From assembly GCA_937951975.1 (NCBI GenBank), contig CALGAJ010000279.1, positions 1-6,765 of the forward strand: a stretch of DNA of 6,765 nt, in the 5' to 3' direction. Each line of letters begins with the position of its first letter. Positions within the stretch are counted from its first letter, which is position 1. This document shows, piece after piece, positions 6,754 through 6,765 of the stretch. The DNA is from an uncultured Desulfotignum sp. GTDB lineage: Bacteria > Desulfobacterota > Desulfobacteria > Desulfobacterales > Desulfobacteraceae. Position numbers and translations under genes: made by a program. Below the pieces are notes generated by a model, which saw only the letters and a program-made list of their open reading frames with translations, was not told the DNA's origin and searched no databases.

Positions 6754-6765
6754 CCGGCTTTTTCC

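Noticed and set aside
6734..6765. Plus-strand terminator formed by CTCTCT-loop-AGAGAG followed by CCGGCTTTTT.
   Set aside because: The stem has only 6 bp, the T-run is separated from it by GC bases, and no plus-strand gene ends here.

Overview
The window holds five closely packed genes, all on the minus strand and so read from the right edge to the left. In transcription order they are rseP (site-2 membrane protease), a fused purSL (FGAM synthase catalytic chain), purQ (FGAM synthase glutaminase), a DUF554 membrane protein and an EamA/DMT-family transporter. The gaps are 1 bp, a 4-bp ATGA overlap, 5 bp and 6 bp, so they almost certainly form one transcription unit with translational coupling. 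The last 38 bp at the right edge hold the rseP ribosome binding site inside a small inverted repeat. The first 239 bp at the left edge, downstream of the transporter, hold no convincing gene but do contain an imperfect long inverted repeat and two operator-like dyads.

The base composition is moderately GC-rich, and RseP has a single PDZ domain. FGAM synthase consists of a PurS-PurS-PurL fusion plus a separate, rather long PurQ. Together these suggest a Gram-negative anaerobe of the Desulfobacterota, perhaps the Desulfobacteraceae. This is inference from gene style and order; no marker gene in the window settles it.

PurSL and PurQ together carry out step four of de novo purine synthesis: FGAR + glutamine + ATP to FGAM. 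PurQ releases ammonia from glutamine and PurSL uses it. RseP would be the inner-membrane intramembrane protease of an envelope-stress pathway. The two downstream membrane proteins have no known link to purines, and their place here may reflect only shared transcription.

No mobile element, CRISPR array, tRNA, rRNA or defence system was seen. Most of the window is ordinary housekeeping sequence. The points worth a second look are the PurSL domain architecture, the inverted repeat at the left edge, the hairpin over the rseP ribosome binding site, and start-codon choices that differ from the longest reading frames.
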